Source: Bacteroidales bacterium | Lineage (GTDB): Bacteria; Bacteroidota; Bacteroidia; Bacteroidales; P3 | Reading direction: 5' to 3' | Assembly (NCBI GenBank): GCA_900769785.1 | Contig: CAAGHV010000206.1 | Coordinates: forward strand, 1 to 34,323 | Length of the DNA stretch: 34,323 nucleotides | In this document: in pieces, positions 8,201 to 15,448 of the stretch | How positions within the stretch are numbered: the first letter of the stretch is position 1 | Layout: every line of letters starts with the position of its first letter | Translations under genes and position numbers: made by a program | The notes under the pieces: generated by a model | What the model was told of the DNA's origin: nothing | The model's input: the letters and a program-made list of their open reading frames with translations, nothing else | The model's database searches: none

Positions 8201-9804
8201 CGAGGTATGTTTCCATCAATCCCAAGCAGGATAGCCTATCGTTCTTTGCAGTACAAGGCCTTTACAAATACAATGCTGGACAACTCACAGCCAAAGATGT
8301 TTTTATGATAGAAGTAGCCGATGTAGCTATTGCTCCTAAGGGAGACTCGGTACGGATATACCCAAAAGCAAAAATGGAGAAACTGTCGAGAGCTCAGATA
8401 TTGGCCGATGTTACTGACAAATATCATTTGTTCTATGATGCTGAAGTGGAAATTGATGGTAGTAACTCTTACTACGCCAGTGGATATATCGACTATATAG
8501 ATGAAACAAATACGAAGCAAAAGATATTCCTTTCCGAAATATCGCCAAATGCTGAAGGTATGACAGTCGCTAATGGCTATATCAGCGATAGTGTAGGATT
8601 TATGCTTAGTCCCGCCTTTGCTTATATGGGTAAGGTAACTGTTGATGCTCAAGATCCATTTTATATGTTCGACGGAGGTGTTCAGTTACGTCACAATTGC
8701 AAAGCTGGTGATGAAAAACTCGGATTTATGAAGTTTAGAGACCGTGTGGATCCCAAGGCCATCGTTATTCCTGTGGCTGAAATACCTACCGATCTTACTG
8801 GTAAGCGTATGAATGCATCAATATTGTTTAACAAGACTAATCTTGAGCCTTATAGCGCATTCCTTACACTTGACAAAGCTGTAGATAACGACCTATTGAG
8901 TGCTGCCGGATATTTGGCATACAATAAGGTGCGTAAAGAATATCGGATTGGTAGCGAAGATAAGGTGGAAAACCCCATAGAGGAAGCTGGTCAATATTTG
9001 GCTTTGAAAACCGAATCGTGCGATGTGGTAGGGCAAGGTGAACTGAATTTTCATCTGAAACAAAACTTCGTAAAACTATTTACCTATGGCGATGTGGTAA
9101 TAAGTGGTGGCAATGCTGAACCCGAAATAAATATGCTTATGGGATTCTCCTTTCCATTCTTGGAACAAGCCCTTGGTATGATGGGCCAATACATTGCCGA
9201 TGATCTAAGCCTTTCGCAGGAAGACCCGAATAACGAGAATATGCGTCGCGCACTTTGCCAATATATGGGTAATGAGGAAGGTAATTCACTTTATGACGAA
9301 TTTACAGGTATGGGCGAGTTTGAGAAACAGCCAAAGATATTTGACAATACATTGATGTTTGACAAGATGAAATGGCAATATTCTACAGCCATGGGATATT
9401 ATTGTAATACCAAAGCAATTCTTGCTAAGGTTGGTAAAGTTCAGGTACGTAGGATAATAACCACACGTGCTCAACTGCAGAAAAGAGCCACAGGTACTGA
9501 ACTTCGTATTTACTTACAGGTGGATGCCGATCATTGGTATTACTTTAACTACAACTTTGATCGCCAAGCTATGAAGGTATATTCGAGTATTGGTGAGTTC
9601 AACGATTTGATAAGAAACGTTTCCGAAAAAGATCGCATAGTGGAAGGTAAATCTTCGGAAGGTGTTTATCGATACTCGTTGGCAACAAAGAGTGAAGCAC
9701 AAAACTTCTCGCGTCATATAATGAATATCGGTAATCCCGATGTAGCAAGTGATATCGAAGATGAATCGGACGAAGATGCCGAAGAATATGATGAAAACGA
9801 ATAA
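5230..9804 (+). CDS. Very large secreted protein of unknown function
   Basis: I do not recognise this family. From the ATG at 5230 it is 1524 residues. It has a signal peptide (MNLKRIIIAIPFLVSFMWLNAQ), so it is exported. It then reads as a long, mostly soluble beta-rich protein with many alternating hydrophobic and polar strands, and a helical section near residues 440-510 (DEFAQFIKMDLIQAKLMIHN) that resembles a small helix-turn-helix or winged fold. The extreme C-terminus is strongly acidic (DIEDESDEDAEEYDENE). No T9SS sorting domain, transmembrane helix after the signal, or cysteine-rich repeat is visible. The frame is intact over 4.5 kb, with its own promoter and terminator, so it is a real single-gene unit. 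Likely locations are the periplasm or the inner face of the outer membrane. An earlier TTG at 5179 overlaps the promoter and is not used. Confidence 0.85.
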   Translation: MVMNLKRIIIAIPFLVSFMWLNAQKTTTTFTAANYIGEVSEFLEKDKGSSKEQLLANEKLLKLYTPIWTDYSKVNKERIVAISNQLVKLKVRQQPDFYRFIEVQLTFINSTQTAQSFDNWVESLDLILKKKRKLKDFNEFVAYTEMLLKDNILSNSRSAKWEFQEGTTYSFEIINDRIAISFNNPFELFYNSDKDGGTIAGTKGVYYPMDNEWIGSGGKIDWARTGLSSAQVWATLATYTANTKFPKFTADSVQFVNKKYLKEPVLGRLEEQLMNQLPPEKYNFPKFRSYKKDFVIPGILPNVDYRGSFMMNGSKFITSDSKNPATLIFYRDQQPFIIASAYKFLLTPEKAVSEAADVTIYLDGDSIFNSGVALSYVSGDKKLSLINGSKRNYYSPYTNTYHNLDMYCENITWDIPGDKLDISMLRQQGTQSYSSFESSDYYSLQKYLDIQGIDQISPLQKVYRYMKNRQSNEFYIDEFAQFIKMDLIQAKLMIHNLAKAGLLTFNEGEGRVYVKEKLPIYSRAYAKSPKVDYDALILNSETANTENAVLDLKTNDLAMRGVKKFVVSDTHQVAIYPKGGNLVVKKNRNIIFDGLINAGRFVMFVSEANFSYDTFKLTLPQIDSMMFYVKSFTDTRPDAPLVLVRTPIHNLKGEILVDKPNNKSGLKKIKDYPIFNSLEDSYAYYDNPKIRGGVYKRDKFYYTLQPFTIKNMMTFETDSLEFTGALTSAGIFPEIKEPLKVQKDYSLGFIVKTPSAGLPAYGGKGKYKNTIDLSNKGLLGEGNLEYLSSVTSASKNNMVFMPDSMLALTDTFYIAETASTPDAKVGRVDVKWLPYQDEMYATSRNTPFSLYGGETQFRGQLVLRPVGLQGGGNAVVREAELYAELFDMKPRNMTSNISEFKLRSDLYDNIALSATDVKSNIDYDKQIGTFVSNKSLECVSLDIIQYVACIDKFVWDMNKKEVSLQNSKSTSTQGLGALALNKRVGKTMPGARYVSINPKQDSLSFFAVQGLYKYNAGQLTAKDVFMIEVADVAIAPKGDSVRIYPKAKMEKLSRAQILADVTDKYHLFYDAEVEIDGSNSYYASGYIDYIDETNTKQKIFLSEISPNAEGMTVANGYISDSVGFMLSPAFAYMGKVTVDAQDPFYMFDGGVQLRHNCKAGDEKLGFMKFRDRVDPKAIVIPVAEIPTDLTGKRMNASILFNKTNLEPYSAFLTLDKAVDNDLLSAAGYLAYNKVRKEYRIGSEDKVENPIEEAGQYLALKTESCDVVGQGELNFHLKQNFVKLFTYGDVVISGGNAEPEINMLMGFSFPFLEQALGMMGQYIADDLSLSQEDPNNENMRRALCQYMGNEEGNSLYDEFTGMGEFEKQPKIFDNTLMFDKMKWQYSTAMGYYCNTKAILAKVGKVQVRRIITTRAQLQKRATGTELRIYLQVDADHWYYFNYNFDRQAMKVYSSIGEFNDLIRNVSEKDRIVEGKSSEGVYRYSLATKSEAQNFSRHIMNIGNPDVASDIEDESDEDAEEYDENE

Positions 9805-9834
9805 GCAAAATTTGATTTTCAGCCTTAACTGTTG

Positions 9835-9873
9835 CAGCGAACCATATCTACAAGTGTGGTTCGCTGTTTGATA
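9835..9873 (+). terminator. Terminator of the large secreted protein gene
   Basis: CAGCGAACCA (9835-9844) pairs perfectly with TGGTTCGCTG (9857-9866) and is followed by TTTGATATTT. It lies 30 bp after the stop codon. Confidence 0.85.
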
Positions 9874-9876
9874 TTT

Positions 9877-9980
9877 GGGTTAAAACTGATTATTCTAAAC
9901 ATCCCATACTTATTGATCCTGAAATGTGTATGGGATAAGTTTTATTACAAAACTGTCATTAGAAATAGTATAACTAACCC
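9877..9980. repeat. Nested palindromic element, possible MITE relic
   Basis: This 104-bp stretch folds back on itself at three levels: GGGTTA/TAACCC at the ends, TTCTAA/TTAGAA inside, and ATCCCATAC (9901-9909) with GTATGGGAT (9928-9936) at the centre. Positions 9955-9975 match 20498-20518 at 20 of 21 bases, linking it to the inverted-repeat element near 20.5 kb. Confidence 0.55.
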
Positions 9981-10159
9981 GTTGGATGATTACATTTTTT
10001 GCAATGTAAAGGTATAATTATTTTCGGAATAAATTGGGTCTGACAAAGGAAATTTATTCCTGCATTTCAATACTTCCACAACTGCCTTTCACAATACATA
10101 GGTTTGGTAGTAGGAAGTGTTATGGTTATGGGGTAAATTCGCTGTGTAGTCAAGACGCG

Positions 10160-10184
10160 CCGCGGCACGTATCTACGTTGGGTA
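10160..10184 (+). repeat. Left copy of a diverged 25-bp GC-rich direct repeat
   Basis: The segment starts CCGCGGC and ends GGGTA; it matches 10583-10607 at 19 of 25 positions. Both copies are followed 75-100 bp later by TCAATGATATAC (10262-10273 and 10658-10669). The pair encloses the 22-bp array, suggesting a duplicated flank of one element. Confidence 0.5.
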
Positions 10185-10280
10185 TGTATCCATAGGGGAT
10201 ATATTGTTGTCCGTTGTCCGTAATACATGGTCTGTTATCCCTAAAAAATATCCCTTGAAAATCAATGATATACCATTGAT

Positions 10281-10457
10281 GTCGCAACACTCCCCTTTTT
10301 GCGTCGCAACACCCGGGTGTTGATGTGGCTAAGACCCGGGTATGGACGTGCCAACACCCTCCCGTGGGGACAACAACACCCTCCCGTGGGGACAACAACA
10401 CCCTCCCGTGTCAACTTTTACACCCTCCTGTTGCGACGACGATACCCCCATCAACGC
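10281..10457 (+). repeat. Eight-unit degenerate tandem array, 22-23 bp period (array B)
   Basis: Units begin at 10281, 10303, 10326, 10348, 10370, 10392, 10414 and 10436. Each carries a C-rich core close to CAACACCCTCCCG at the same offset; three consecutive units are nearly identical from 10352 to 10410. One unit contains the perfect 16-bp palindrome CAACACCCGGGTGTTG (10307-10322). The segment is clearly richer in G+C than the surrounding intergenic DNA. ORFs across it are products of the repeat and not genes. Confidence 0.8.
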
Positions 10458-10579
10458 TAATAATACATATAATATATGCCACCATGAAGGTACAGATAGG
10501 TTGGGTTGTCGCAGTATTACCACATATAAACATGTAGTGTATAAAATCCGTCGCATGAAATCCATCGCGTGGTAGAGAA

Positions 10580-10608
10580 GTACCGCGGCGTGTCTATACG
10601 CCGGGTAC
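10580..10608. repeat. GC-rich inverted repeat overlapping the right direct repeat
   Basis: GTACCGCGGCGT pairs with ACGCCGGGTAC, with one bulged base and a 6-base loop. It overlaps the right copy of the 25-bp direct repeat (10583-10607). The left copy at 10160 does not keep this symmetry. Confidence 0.55.
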
Positions 10609-10866
10609 AAAACCGTTGGATTTGGGTTGTTTATTATTAAAGAATCTCTATTGATTTTCAATGATATACAAATAGCCTTCCAACATATATATCTTATGGC
10701 GGTAAGTATATTTTGTACCATATAATATATGTAGAACATTGCGATGCTCCACTGCCGGCAATGTAGGGTAGGGGGTGATGTTATAGAGTTGTCATAATCT
10801 GTAATATGCCAAAAAAAAACTAACTGTGACAGACTATATTTGTGTTTTTATTTTGATGTTAGTAGT
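10609..10866. other. Intergenic stretch without recognised gene
   Basis: This lies between the repeat element and the 3' end of the GNAT gene. Apart from TCAATGATATAC at 10658 (shared with 10262) I see no gene, RNA or clear hairpin. Confidence 0.45.
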
Positions 10867-10889
10867 AAAAAAGCATTTAGTTGCTTTCC
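10867..10889 (-). terminator. Possible terminator at the end of the GNAT operon
   Basis: On the minus strand AAAGCA, a 6- to 8-base loop containing the stop codon, and TGCTTTTTT form a short hairpin with a T-run. The hairpin overlaps the stop codon of the last gene. The stem is short, so confidence is limited. Confidence 0.4.
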
Positions 10890-11413
10890 GCAATGCCTCC
10901 GGCGTGATATACTTCGGAATATAGACGCTGCTTTACCTTAGCGAAGTCTGTGGCAGATAAGGACGATAGCGACATTATGACCATTGGCAGTGTGTTGCCG
11001 TCGTTGTGGTACGAGGGTTGTATATAGTTATGGGGGTTGATGGTGAAGCCCAACCGTTTATAGAATTCTATGCGACGTTGGGCCATGGCGGTATCGGGCA
11101 TTTCTACCTCCAACACTACTTGTGGCAGAGCTATGTTCAATAGAAAATGTTTCATTATCATCTGCCCCATACCGTTGTTGCGGTATTGTTCTTCTACTGC
11201 AAAATGTTCAACATAAGCAAAGGTATCGAAAGTCCAATAGCTGAATATCCCTACGGCATTGTCATTGATATATACTACATTGAAGTGAAACAATTGTTTG
11301 TTTCTCTCCGATAGGGTGTCGAACGGTGGACGTTCGTCTATGGGAAACGATGTTTCGAATACTTTTTTGGCAAAACTGCTATTGCTGTCCGATAGGGGTT
11401 CGAATGTAATCAT
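10877..11413 (-). CDS. GNAT-family N-acetyltransferase
   Basis: This 178-residue protein shows the GNAT fold: FVETSF-like N-terminal strand and helix, AYVEHFAVEEQYRNNGMGQMIMKHFL with the acetyl-CoA pyrophosphate loop (R-x-x-G-x-G type, YRNNGMG), and RIEFYKRLGF near the end. The acceptor substrate cannot be inferred. The frame is open up to 11470, but that part overlaps the preceding gene. The ATG at 11413 lies one base after the TGA of the beta-barrel gene, which points to translational coupling and gives the normal GNAT length. It is the last gene of a four-gene operon on the minus strand. Confidence 0.85.
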   Translation of the reverse strand: MITFEPLSDSNSSFAKKVFETSFPIDERPPFDTLSERNKQLFHFNVVYINDNAVGIFSYWTFDTFAYVEHFAVEEQYRNNGMGQMIMKHFLLNIALPQVVLEVEMPDTAMAQRRIEFYKRLGFTINPHNYIQPSYHNDGNTLPMVIMSLSSLSATDFAKVKQRLYSEVYHAGGIAESN

Positions 11414-11414
11414 A

Positions 11415-12308
11415 TCAGAATTTGTTGGTAAGAAAACGTATATATACTGTATATTGTGGGGCAAAGGCATTGTATCCCGGAATATTTATTTTGGTATAAT
11501 ATAACGAAAATCCTATATCCACCCCCATTGCGTTGGGAAGTATGTATTCGATGTTGGGCGATACAAATATTCCGTAGCCTATTCCGGATTGGTAGTATTC
11601 GTAGGCTTGCATACCCATGTTAGGCGAATTGCCATTCCACACATCGAGTATGCTGTATTCCCTACCACCTATTTCCATATTGTGAGTAAGCACTTTGGTA
11701 CTGTTGACATTTAGTCCGAAGTCTAGCACAAACCGCATATTGTTGCTGATGGCAAAGCTTTTGAACAAACCCAGGTCGATGTATGTGCGGGTTTCGGTAC
11801 CATATATTCCGCAGGGTATATATTGGTCGCGGTGGCTGAGTATTGACGATGGGGCTCCTGTTGAGAGGTTGAATATTCCTTTGGCGGTAAGTTTCATATA
11901 GTCGAAACGTGCTATCATGCCAAAACGTTTCACAAAGTCGTAGCGGAAACCTAGTCCCAGTTGTGTGGCTATTGAGTATTCTGTATTGGCCGGTTCTACA
12001 ATCTCCAGCTCGCGATACGATGGTATTGCCGATGGCGATATGAGTTCCAATTCGACTAGGTTTCGCCAAATGTCGTAGCCATACATTTCGCTGTAAAGTA
12101 TGCGTTCTATTGTGTTAGTGTTGCCCTGTCTGCCGTTGTAGAAAGCGGCGGTGTGGCTGTTGGGCACCGTTATACCGGCATCAATAAACACCGATAGGCC
12201 TACAAAGTCGAAAGGTTCGTTGTTGCTGTTTGGTTGAGCTGTGGCATTATGATGCAAAGTGCCTAGCAACGCCACTGCTAATGTTGCCACAAAAGTTTTG
12301 ATGTTCAT
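11415..12308 (-). CDS. Predicted outer-membrane beta-barrel protein
   Basis: This 297-residue protein has a signal peptide (MNIKTFVATLAVALLGTLHHNATAQ). The mature part is made of alternating amphipathic strands such as LGLGFRYDFVKRFGMIARFDYMK, TYIDLGLFKSFAI and MGVDIGFSLYYTKI. It ends in a strand with a C-terminal Phe (VYIRFLTNKF), the usual signal for outer-membrane barrel insertion. The family is not recognised beyond porin- or OmpA-barrel-like. It starts 10 bp after the ECF sigma gene and is followed by the acetyltransferase, so all are probably co-transcribed. Regulation of a surface protein by the co-encoded sigma factor is a reasonable but unproven idea. Confidence 0.75.
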   Translation of the reverse strand: MNIKTFVATLAVALLGTLHHNATAQPNSNNEPFDFVGLSVFIDAGITVPNSHTAAFYNGRQGNTNTIERILYSEMYGYDIWRNLVELELISPSAIPSYRELEIVEPANTEYSIATQLGLGFRYDFVKRFGMIARFDYMKLTAKGIFNLSTGAPSSILSHRDQYIPCGIYGTETRTYIDLGLFKSFAISNNMRFVLDFGLNVNSTKVLTHNMEIGGREYSILDVWNGNSPNMGMQAYEYYQSGIGYGIFVSPNIEYILPNAMGVDIGFSLYYTKINIPGYNAFAPQYTVYIRFLTNKF

Positions 12309-12318
12309 GGCCGTGGAC

Positions 12319-12930
12319 TTATATAAGATCTTTTCGGTCTTTCAGTATGTTGTACAGCAGGTCGCGGGCACGGAAAAGCTGTGCCTTTACTGTTCCCAAA
12401 GGAAGGTCCATCTTTTCGGATATTTCTTCGTACGATAGTTCATCGAAATATCTCATCTCTACCAATCTTCTGTATCGAGGCTTAAGTAACTGTACGGCTT
12501 GACGCATTATCTTTATCCGTTGTTCGGTTATTACTTTTTCTTCGGGAGTGGGTCCCGACGATGCTATCTGTATTTCGGTTTCATCGTCGTCGCTTTGCTT
12601 ATATACCTTGTTGATAGATACTGTTTCGAGGCGTTTTTTTCTAATAAAGTCTATACAGTTATTGGAGGCGATGGTAAACAGCCATGTGCTGAAGGCATGA
12701 GTAGGCGAGTATTGGTGCAACGAGCGGAACGCCTTGCTGAATGCTTCGATGGTAAGGTCGTCGGCTTCAACAGGGTCGTTGGTCATCTTGAGCAACATAA
12801 GATATAGCGGCTCCCTGTATATTTTCAGCAAGTCGGAATAAGCTTTTTCGTCGCCTTTCTCGCGGGCAAGACATACAAGTTTGTAGTCTCTTATGGCCTT
12901 ATCGGTAAGTTGTGGGTTTACTGTTTCCAT
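12319..12930 (-). CDS. ECF-type RNA polymerase sigma factor
   Basis: This 203-residue sigma-70 family protein has region 2 (YSDLLKIYREPLYLMLLKM, DPVEADDLTIEAFSKAFRSL, FSTWLFTIASNNCIDFIRKK) and region 4 (LKPRYRRLVEMRYFDELSYEEISEKMDLPLGTVKAQLFRAR). The order and length fit an ECF sigma factor. Its ATG lies 10 bases upstream of the stop codon of the glycosyltransferase gene, so the two genes overlap by 13 bp and are translationally linked. No anti-sigma factor is encoded beside it; the downstream beta-barrel is not one. It may act on its own operon and on distant targets. Confidence 0.92.
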   Translation of the reverse strand: METVNPQLTDKAIRDYKLVCLAREKGDEKAYSDLLKIYREPLYLMLLKMTNDPVEADDLTIEAFSKAFRSLHQYSPTHAFSTWLFTIASNNCIDFIRKKRLETVSINKVYKQSDDDETEIQIASSGPTPEEKVITEQRIKIMRQAVQLLKPRYRRLVEMRYFDELSYEEISEKMDLPLGTVKAQLFRARDLLYNILKDRKDLI

Positions 12931-14081
12931 CGTTTTATTTTGTTTCTTAACGTTGATAAATACATTATAGTATTTATTACTATAAAATATATTTCAAAAA
13001 AGGGCGAAAAATATGCTGTATAGCTTCCTTCGAGGCGACGTTCCAACTTGTGGAAGGTAAAAATCTGCCAGCCCAATTTTAATACACCTATTCCTACCAT
13101 AGTTTGCCATAGTATAGCTGTTTCGGGTTGGGCGTTCATTACTATAAGCATTATCAGTGATGTGTAGAATAGTACTACACTTGCGGGATATAACGATAGT
13201 AGTATTTTGTACTTTAGTGGGTAATATTTTTGAGTAGCCATTCGTTTGGCTTTCTCTTGTATCCATGCTTTTACAGTCTTTTTGGGTTGGTATGTCATAT
13301 ATGTCTCCCAATTGAGGCATATGGCAGTATTCTTCCGGTTGCTGTTCTCATTTACAAATATGTCGTCGTCGCCAAATGGAATGTGGTAGTGCTTTATAAA
13401 TCCACCTTTCTTGAAGAAGAATGAGCGATGGTATGCCAGGTTTTTGCCACAGCCGGTATAGGGCAATCCTAGCATGGCGTAGCCAAACATAGAGGCATTG
13501 TATGCCAAATTGTCGTATTGTATAAATGAATTGAGTACGGTTTTTTCGGCACCTATGTTGGAGTAGCCTATTACAAACTCTGTATTATGGTTAAACTGTT
13601 CCACCATCTCTGTTATCCACGAAAATTCGCGGGGTTTGCAGCTACATTCTGTAAGCAGTATTATATCGTTTTTGGCCGATTGTATCCCTATTGATAGTGG
13701 AAACTTTTTACCCTGAAACAAGTTTACATCTTGCGAGAAGTTTATTACTTTAAGGTTGGGGTAGTTGTCTTGATAAGTTTGGAGGATAAACTTAGTGTGG
13801 TCGCGCGATACGTGGTTTATCACTATTACCTCGAAGTTGTGATAGTCCTGTTCAAGCAGGTAAACCAAGTTCTCTTTTAGTTGTTCCGACTCGTTTTTTA
13901 CCGTCAAAACTACCGATACACCGGGTAGATTTTGGCCGGATTGGTTGCTTTTTCTCTCTTTGCGTATGCCTATGCGCAGATAAAATAGGCCATAATACAG
14001 AAAAAGTATGATAATACTAACAGCTAATATTATCAGCAAAACAAGTGTAAGTGTGTCTATTATAATTCCAAAAAAAGTCAT
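12918..14081 (-). CDS. Membrane-bound family 2 glycosyltransferase
   Basis: One N-terminal TM helix (about residues 7-30) is followed by a GT-A fold (GVSVVLTVKNESEQLKENL, FEVIVINHVSRDHT). The acceptor side contains GDDDIFVNEN and the amphipathic QEKAKRMATQKYY, at the place of the QxxRW motif. Two or three TM helices follow at the C-terminus. The usual DxD in the first motif reads LLTECSCKP here, so the first Asp is Glu and the second position is Ser; metal binding may differ. The likely role is transfer of a sugar to a lipid-linked or surface polysaccharide at the cytoplasmic membrane. It is the first gene of the operon and divergent from tgt. Its length of 387 aa is normal for Bacteroidetes members. 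Confidence 0.85.
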   Translation of the reverse strand: MTFFGIIIDTLTLVLLIILAVSIIILFLYYGLFYLRIGIRKERKSNQSGQNLPGVSVVLTVKNESEQLKENLVYLLEQDYHNFEVIVINHVSRDHTKFILQTYQDNYPNLKVINFSQDVNLFQGKKFPLSIGIQSAKNDIILLTECSCKPREFSWITEMVEQFNHNTEFVIGYSNIGAEKTVLNSFIQYDNLAYNASMFGYAMLGLPYTGCGKNLAYHRSFFFKKGGFIKHYHIPFGDDDIFVNENSNRKNTAICLNWETYMTYQPKKTVKAWIQEKAKRMATQKYYPLKYKILLSLYPASVVLFYTSLIMLIVMNAQPETAILWQTMVGIGVLKLGWQIFTFHKLERRLEGSYTAYFSPFFEIYFIVINTIMYLSTLRNKIKRWKQ

Positions 14082-14102
14082 ATCATATAATATTTTCGAC
14101 TA

Positions 14103-14110
14103 CAAAATTA
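14103..14110 (-). promoter_or_regulatory. Putative -7 box for the glycosyltransferase operon
   Basis: TAATTTTG on the minus strand matches TAnnTTTG, 22 bp upstream of the ATG. No good -33 TTTG is seen at the right distance, so only the -7 part supports it. Confidence 0.45.
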
Positions 14111-14133
14111 GAAAATTATTTCTGAAATATTTG

Positions 14134-14141
14134 TATCTTTG
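14134..14141 (+). promoter_or_regulatory. -7 box of the tgt promoter
   Basis: TATCTTTG, the strongest form of the Bacteroidetes -7 element, lies 53 bp upstream of the tgt ATG. The -33 region is weak. It is divergent from the operon promoter 24 bp away, so the two may compete. Confidence 0.65.
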
Positions 14142-14194
14142 CACTCGATTTTGAAGTGATTTATCAACGATGTTACTAACATTCTAATTTGAAA

Positions 14195-15325
14195 ATGAAG
14201 TTTAAAGCAATAAAGACAGATATACAAACCAAGGCGCGAGCCGGTGAAATAACTACAGATCACGGCATCATACCTACCCCTATTTTTATGCCTGTGGGCA
14301 CTGTGGGCTCAGTAAAAGCGGTACATCAGCGTGAACTTACCGATGAGGTGCAAGCCAAAATAATTTTGGGCAATACATATCATCTTTATCTACGTCCGGG
14401 TTTGGAGGTGCTACAAGCTGCCGGTGGGCTACAAAAGTTCAACGGTTGGAACAAACCGATACTTACCGATAGTGGCGGCTTTCAGGTATATTCGCTATCA
14501 CACAATCGTAAGTTGAAAGAAGATGGGGTGATGTTTAGTTCGCATATCGATGGATCGAAACATTTGTTTACTCCAGAGCGTGTGATGGACATTCAGCGTG
14601 TGATAGGTGGCGACATAATAATGGCTTTCGACGAATGTACGCCATACCCTTGCGACTATAATTATGCCAAAAAGTCGATGCATATTACCCACAGCTGGCT
14701 GGACCGCTGTGTGAAACGTTTTCGCGAAACAGATCCTGTTTACGATTATTCGCAAACCTTGTTCCCTATTGTTCAGGGCAGTGTGTATCGTGATTTGCGT
14801 AAGCAGTCGGCCGAAAAGATAGCCTCGGTGGAATGTGAGGGCAACGCTATTGGAGGCCTATCAGTAGGAGAACCGGTGGATGTGATGTATGAACTTACAG
14901 AGCTAGTGTGCGATATATTGCCCAAAGATAAACCTCGTTACCTAATGGGTGTGGGTACTCCCATCAATATATTGGAAGGTATAGCATTAGGCGTGGATAT
15001 GTTTGACTGTGTGATGCCTACACGAAATGGCCGCAATGGAATGCTATTTACATCGGAAGGTATAATGAATATGAAGAACGAAAAGTGGGCTACCGACTTT
15101 TCGCCTATTGACGAGAACGGTACTGCCGATATAGATCATCTATATACCAAAGCATATTTGAGACACCTATTTAAAGCCAACGAGATATTGGCTATGCAAA
15201 TTGCCAGCATTCACAACCTTAGTTTTTATCTATGGCTTGTAACTGAAGCACGTAAGCACATCATTGAGGGCGATTTTGCTCAATGGAAAAATATGATGGT
15301 GCCACGTTTGGGCAATAGACTTTAG
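14195..15325 (+). CDS. tgt: Queuine tRNA-ribosyltransferase (tRNA-guanine transglycosylase)
   Basis: Tgt exchanges guanine-34 of GUN-anticodon tRNAs for preQ1, the key step of queuosine synthesis. Visible motifs are ILGNTYHLYLRPG, LTDSGGFQVYSLS with the general-base Asp, AFDECTPYPCDY, GGLSVGEP, YLMGVGTP and MFDCVMPTRNGRNG with the nucleophilic Asp. The length is 376 aa. The ATG at 14195 is used; a TTG two codons earlier is less likely. Near the C-terminus the classical zinc site CxCxxC is replaced: alignment to E. coli Tgt puts Gly, Ala and Asp (NGTADID) at the three cysteine positions, while the His of SIHNL remains. No other queuosine gene is nearby. Confidence 0.95.
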   Translation: MKFKAIKTDIQTKARAGEITTDHGIIPTPIFMPVGTVGSVKAVHQRELTDEVQAKIILGNTYHLYLRPGLEVLQAAGGLQKFNGWNKPILTDSGGFQVYSLSHNRKLKEDGVMFSSHIDGSKHLFTPERVMDIQRVIGGDIIMAFDECTPYPCDYNYAKKSMHITHSWLDRCVKRFRETDPVYDYSQTLFPIVQGSVYRDLRKQSAEKIASVECEGNAIGGLSVGEPVDVMYELTELVCDILPKDKPRYLMGVGTPINILEGIALGVDMFDCVMPTRNGRNGMLFTSEGIMNMKNEKWATDFSPIDENGTADIDHLYTKAYLRHLFKANEILAMQIASIHNLSFYLWLVTEARKHIIEGDFAQWKNMMVPRLGNRL

Positions 15326-15360
15326 AATACATAGTCAGAATATTGAAGTAGCTGTGATTT

Positions 15361-15448
15361 TTCCCTCCCGAGGGAGATGAATTTCCCTCATGATGTAGTA
15401 CAGACTATATCATGATGAAGACAAATCTCTCTAGTGAGGGATTTTTTG
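15361..15448 (+). repeat. Four-unit 22-bp tandem array (array C)
   Basis: Units begin at 15361, 15383, 15405 and 15427, exactly 22 bp apart. They share a core close to TTCCCTCATGATGTAG: TTCCCTCCCGAGGGAG, TTCCCTCATGATGTAG, CTATATCATGATGAAG and CTCTCTAGTGAGGGAT. The same unit recurs in arrays A and D. The last unit also forms the tgt terminator. Confidence 0.8.
15423..15447 (+). terminator. Probable tgt terminator within array C
   Basis: AAATCTCTC (15423-15431) pairs with GAGGGATTT (15436-15444), including one G-U pair, over a 4-base loop; a run of six T ends at 15447. It lies about 100 bp after the tgt stop. Confidence 0.65.

Noticed and set aside
10281..10457. Possible CRISPR array
   Set aside because: The 22-bp period leaves only about 8 variable bases between cores; the variation is degenerate, not unique spacers, and no cas genes are present. 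The same holds for the array at 30471-30603.
10150..10739. Several ORFs of 70-136 codons on both strands over the GC-rich repeat
   Set aside because: They are open because the repeated C-rich unit lacks stop codons; the translations are low-complexity repeats with no domain, signal peptide or ribosome binding site.
11414..11470. N-terminal extension of the GNAT protein from an ATG at 11470
   Set aside because: It would overlap the beta-barrel gene by 56 bp; the ATG at 11413 fits coupling to the upstream stop and the family length.
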